Source of the DNA: an uncultured Chryseolinea sp.
GTDB taxonomy: Bacteria; Bacteroidota; Bacteroidia; Cytophagales; Cyclobacteriaceae
DNA: 7,058 bases
Reading direction: 5' to 3'
Assembly (NCBI GenBank): GCA_946478915.1
Contig: CAMLER010000261.1
Location: 1-7,058 of the forward strand
Positions within the stretch are counted from its first letter, which is position 1; every line of letters starts with the position of its first letter. The notes below the pieces were generated by a model. The model was not told the DNA's origin. It worked only from the letters and a program-made list of their open reading frames with translations, and searched no databases. Positions 6,665-7,058 of this stretch are shown piece by piece. The position numbers and the translations under genes are program-made.

Positions 6665-7058
6665 ATGGATCAAACCCGGCTCTCGCTATTAGCGCTTCAT
6701 TTTATTCCCGGAATTGGAAATCAGATCATCAGACAATTGATTAGTTATTGTGGCTCAGCCGACCGTGTATTCAAAACTCCAAAGGGCAGACTCCTAAAAA
6801 TACCTGGTATCGGCGACGTTACCGCGCAAGCAATAGGAACTGGAAAATATTTTGTATCAGCCGAACAAGAATTACGAAAAGCAGAAAAAGAGAATGCAAA
6901 TCTTATTTTCTTCACCGATAAACATTATCCCTCGCGCCTGAAACAAATTGCGGATGCTCCCTCCCTTTTATATACCAAAGGCAACATCGATTTTGAAAAT
7001 CCGAAGGCAGTCGCCATTGTTGGAACCCGAAAGTCGACAGATTATGGAAGGGACTGCG
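6665..7058 (+). CDS. dprA: DNA-processing protein DprA (N-terminal part; 3' end off the right edge)
   Basis: DprA (Smf) binds incoming single-stranded DNA in the cytoplasm and loads RecA onto it during natural transformation. It is also kept by many bacteria not known to be transformable. The window shows 131 codons, about a third of a protein that is usually near 360-370 residues. Residues 1-60 form a helix-hairpin-helix-like N-terminal domain with IPGIG seen twice (14-18 and 46-50). The start of the DNA_processg_A Rossmann-type fold follows, with the family pattern YPSRLKQIADAPSLLYTKG (88-106) and AIVGTRKSTDYG (117-128), whose GTR loop is diagnostic. The frame is open to the end of the window. 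I chose the ATG at 6665. No closer Shine-Dalgarno sequence or other ATG competes. It lies 104 bases after the merR-type gene on the same strand. Confidence 0.96.
   Translation, partial: MDQTRLSLLALHFIPGIGNQIIRQLISYCGSADRVFKTPKGRLLKIPGIGDVTAQAIGTGKYFVSAEQELRKAEKENANLIFFTDKHYPSRLKQIADAPSLLYTKGNIDFENPKAVAIVGTRKSTDYGRDC

Overview
The window looks like ordinary chromosomal DNA from a member of the Bacteroidota, most likely a Cytophagales-type bacterium. This rests on four things: the sequence style of the AlaRS and GatB, a DUF4369/TlpA-like lipoprotein, a compact MerR protein of the kind common in that phylum, and starts preceded by A-rich stretches rather than GGAGG, with one good match to the Bacteroidota -7 promoter box TAnnTTTG. 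The genus is not determined. No RNA gene, mobile element, CRISPR array, origin or clear intrinsic terminator was found, and no gene-free stretch exceeds 300 bases.

Left arm, minus strand (about 1-4911): alaS (alanyl-tRNA synthetase), then gatB (subunit B of the tRNA-dependent amidotransferase), then the 5' part of a lipoprotein gene that runs off the left edge. The gaps are about 81 and 31 bases, with no terminator between them, so one transcript is plausible. Two of the three genes act on aminoacyl-tRNA quality and supply. The alaS-gatB gap carries a short degenerate 7-bp tandem repeat that overlaps the alaS stop codon.

Divergent spacer (4912-5092): it holds the best promoter candidate of the window, facing alaS. 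The predicted leader of roughly 100 nt contains inverted repeats that exclude one another and a 23-codon upstream reading frame ending four bases before the alaS start. This is the most interesting non-coding piece here, but it is an inference from one sequence.

Right arm, plus strand (5093-7058): an exported CapA/PGA_cap-family protein, then a 112-residue MerR-type DNA-binding protein starting one base after the capA-like stop codon, then a 104-base spacer with a cytosine-free tract, then the 5' third of dprA, the RecA loader used in natural transformation, cut by the right edge. The capA-like and merR genes are probably co-transcribed. dprA may have its own promoter, though none is recognisable.

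All six genes fall into known families, and I see no evidence of a wholly new system. The points worth a second look are the alaS leader, the capA-merR pair beside alaS, and the intergenic repeats.
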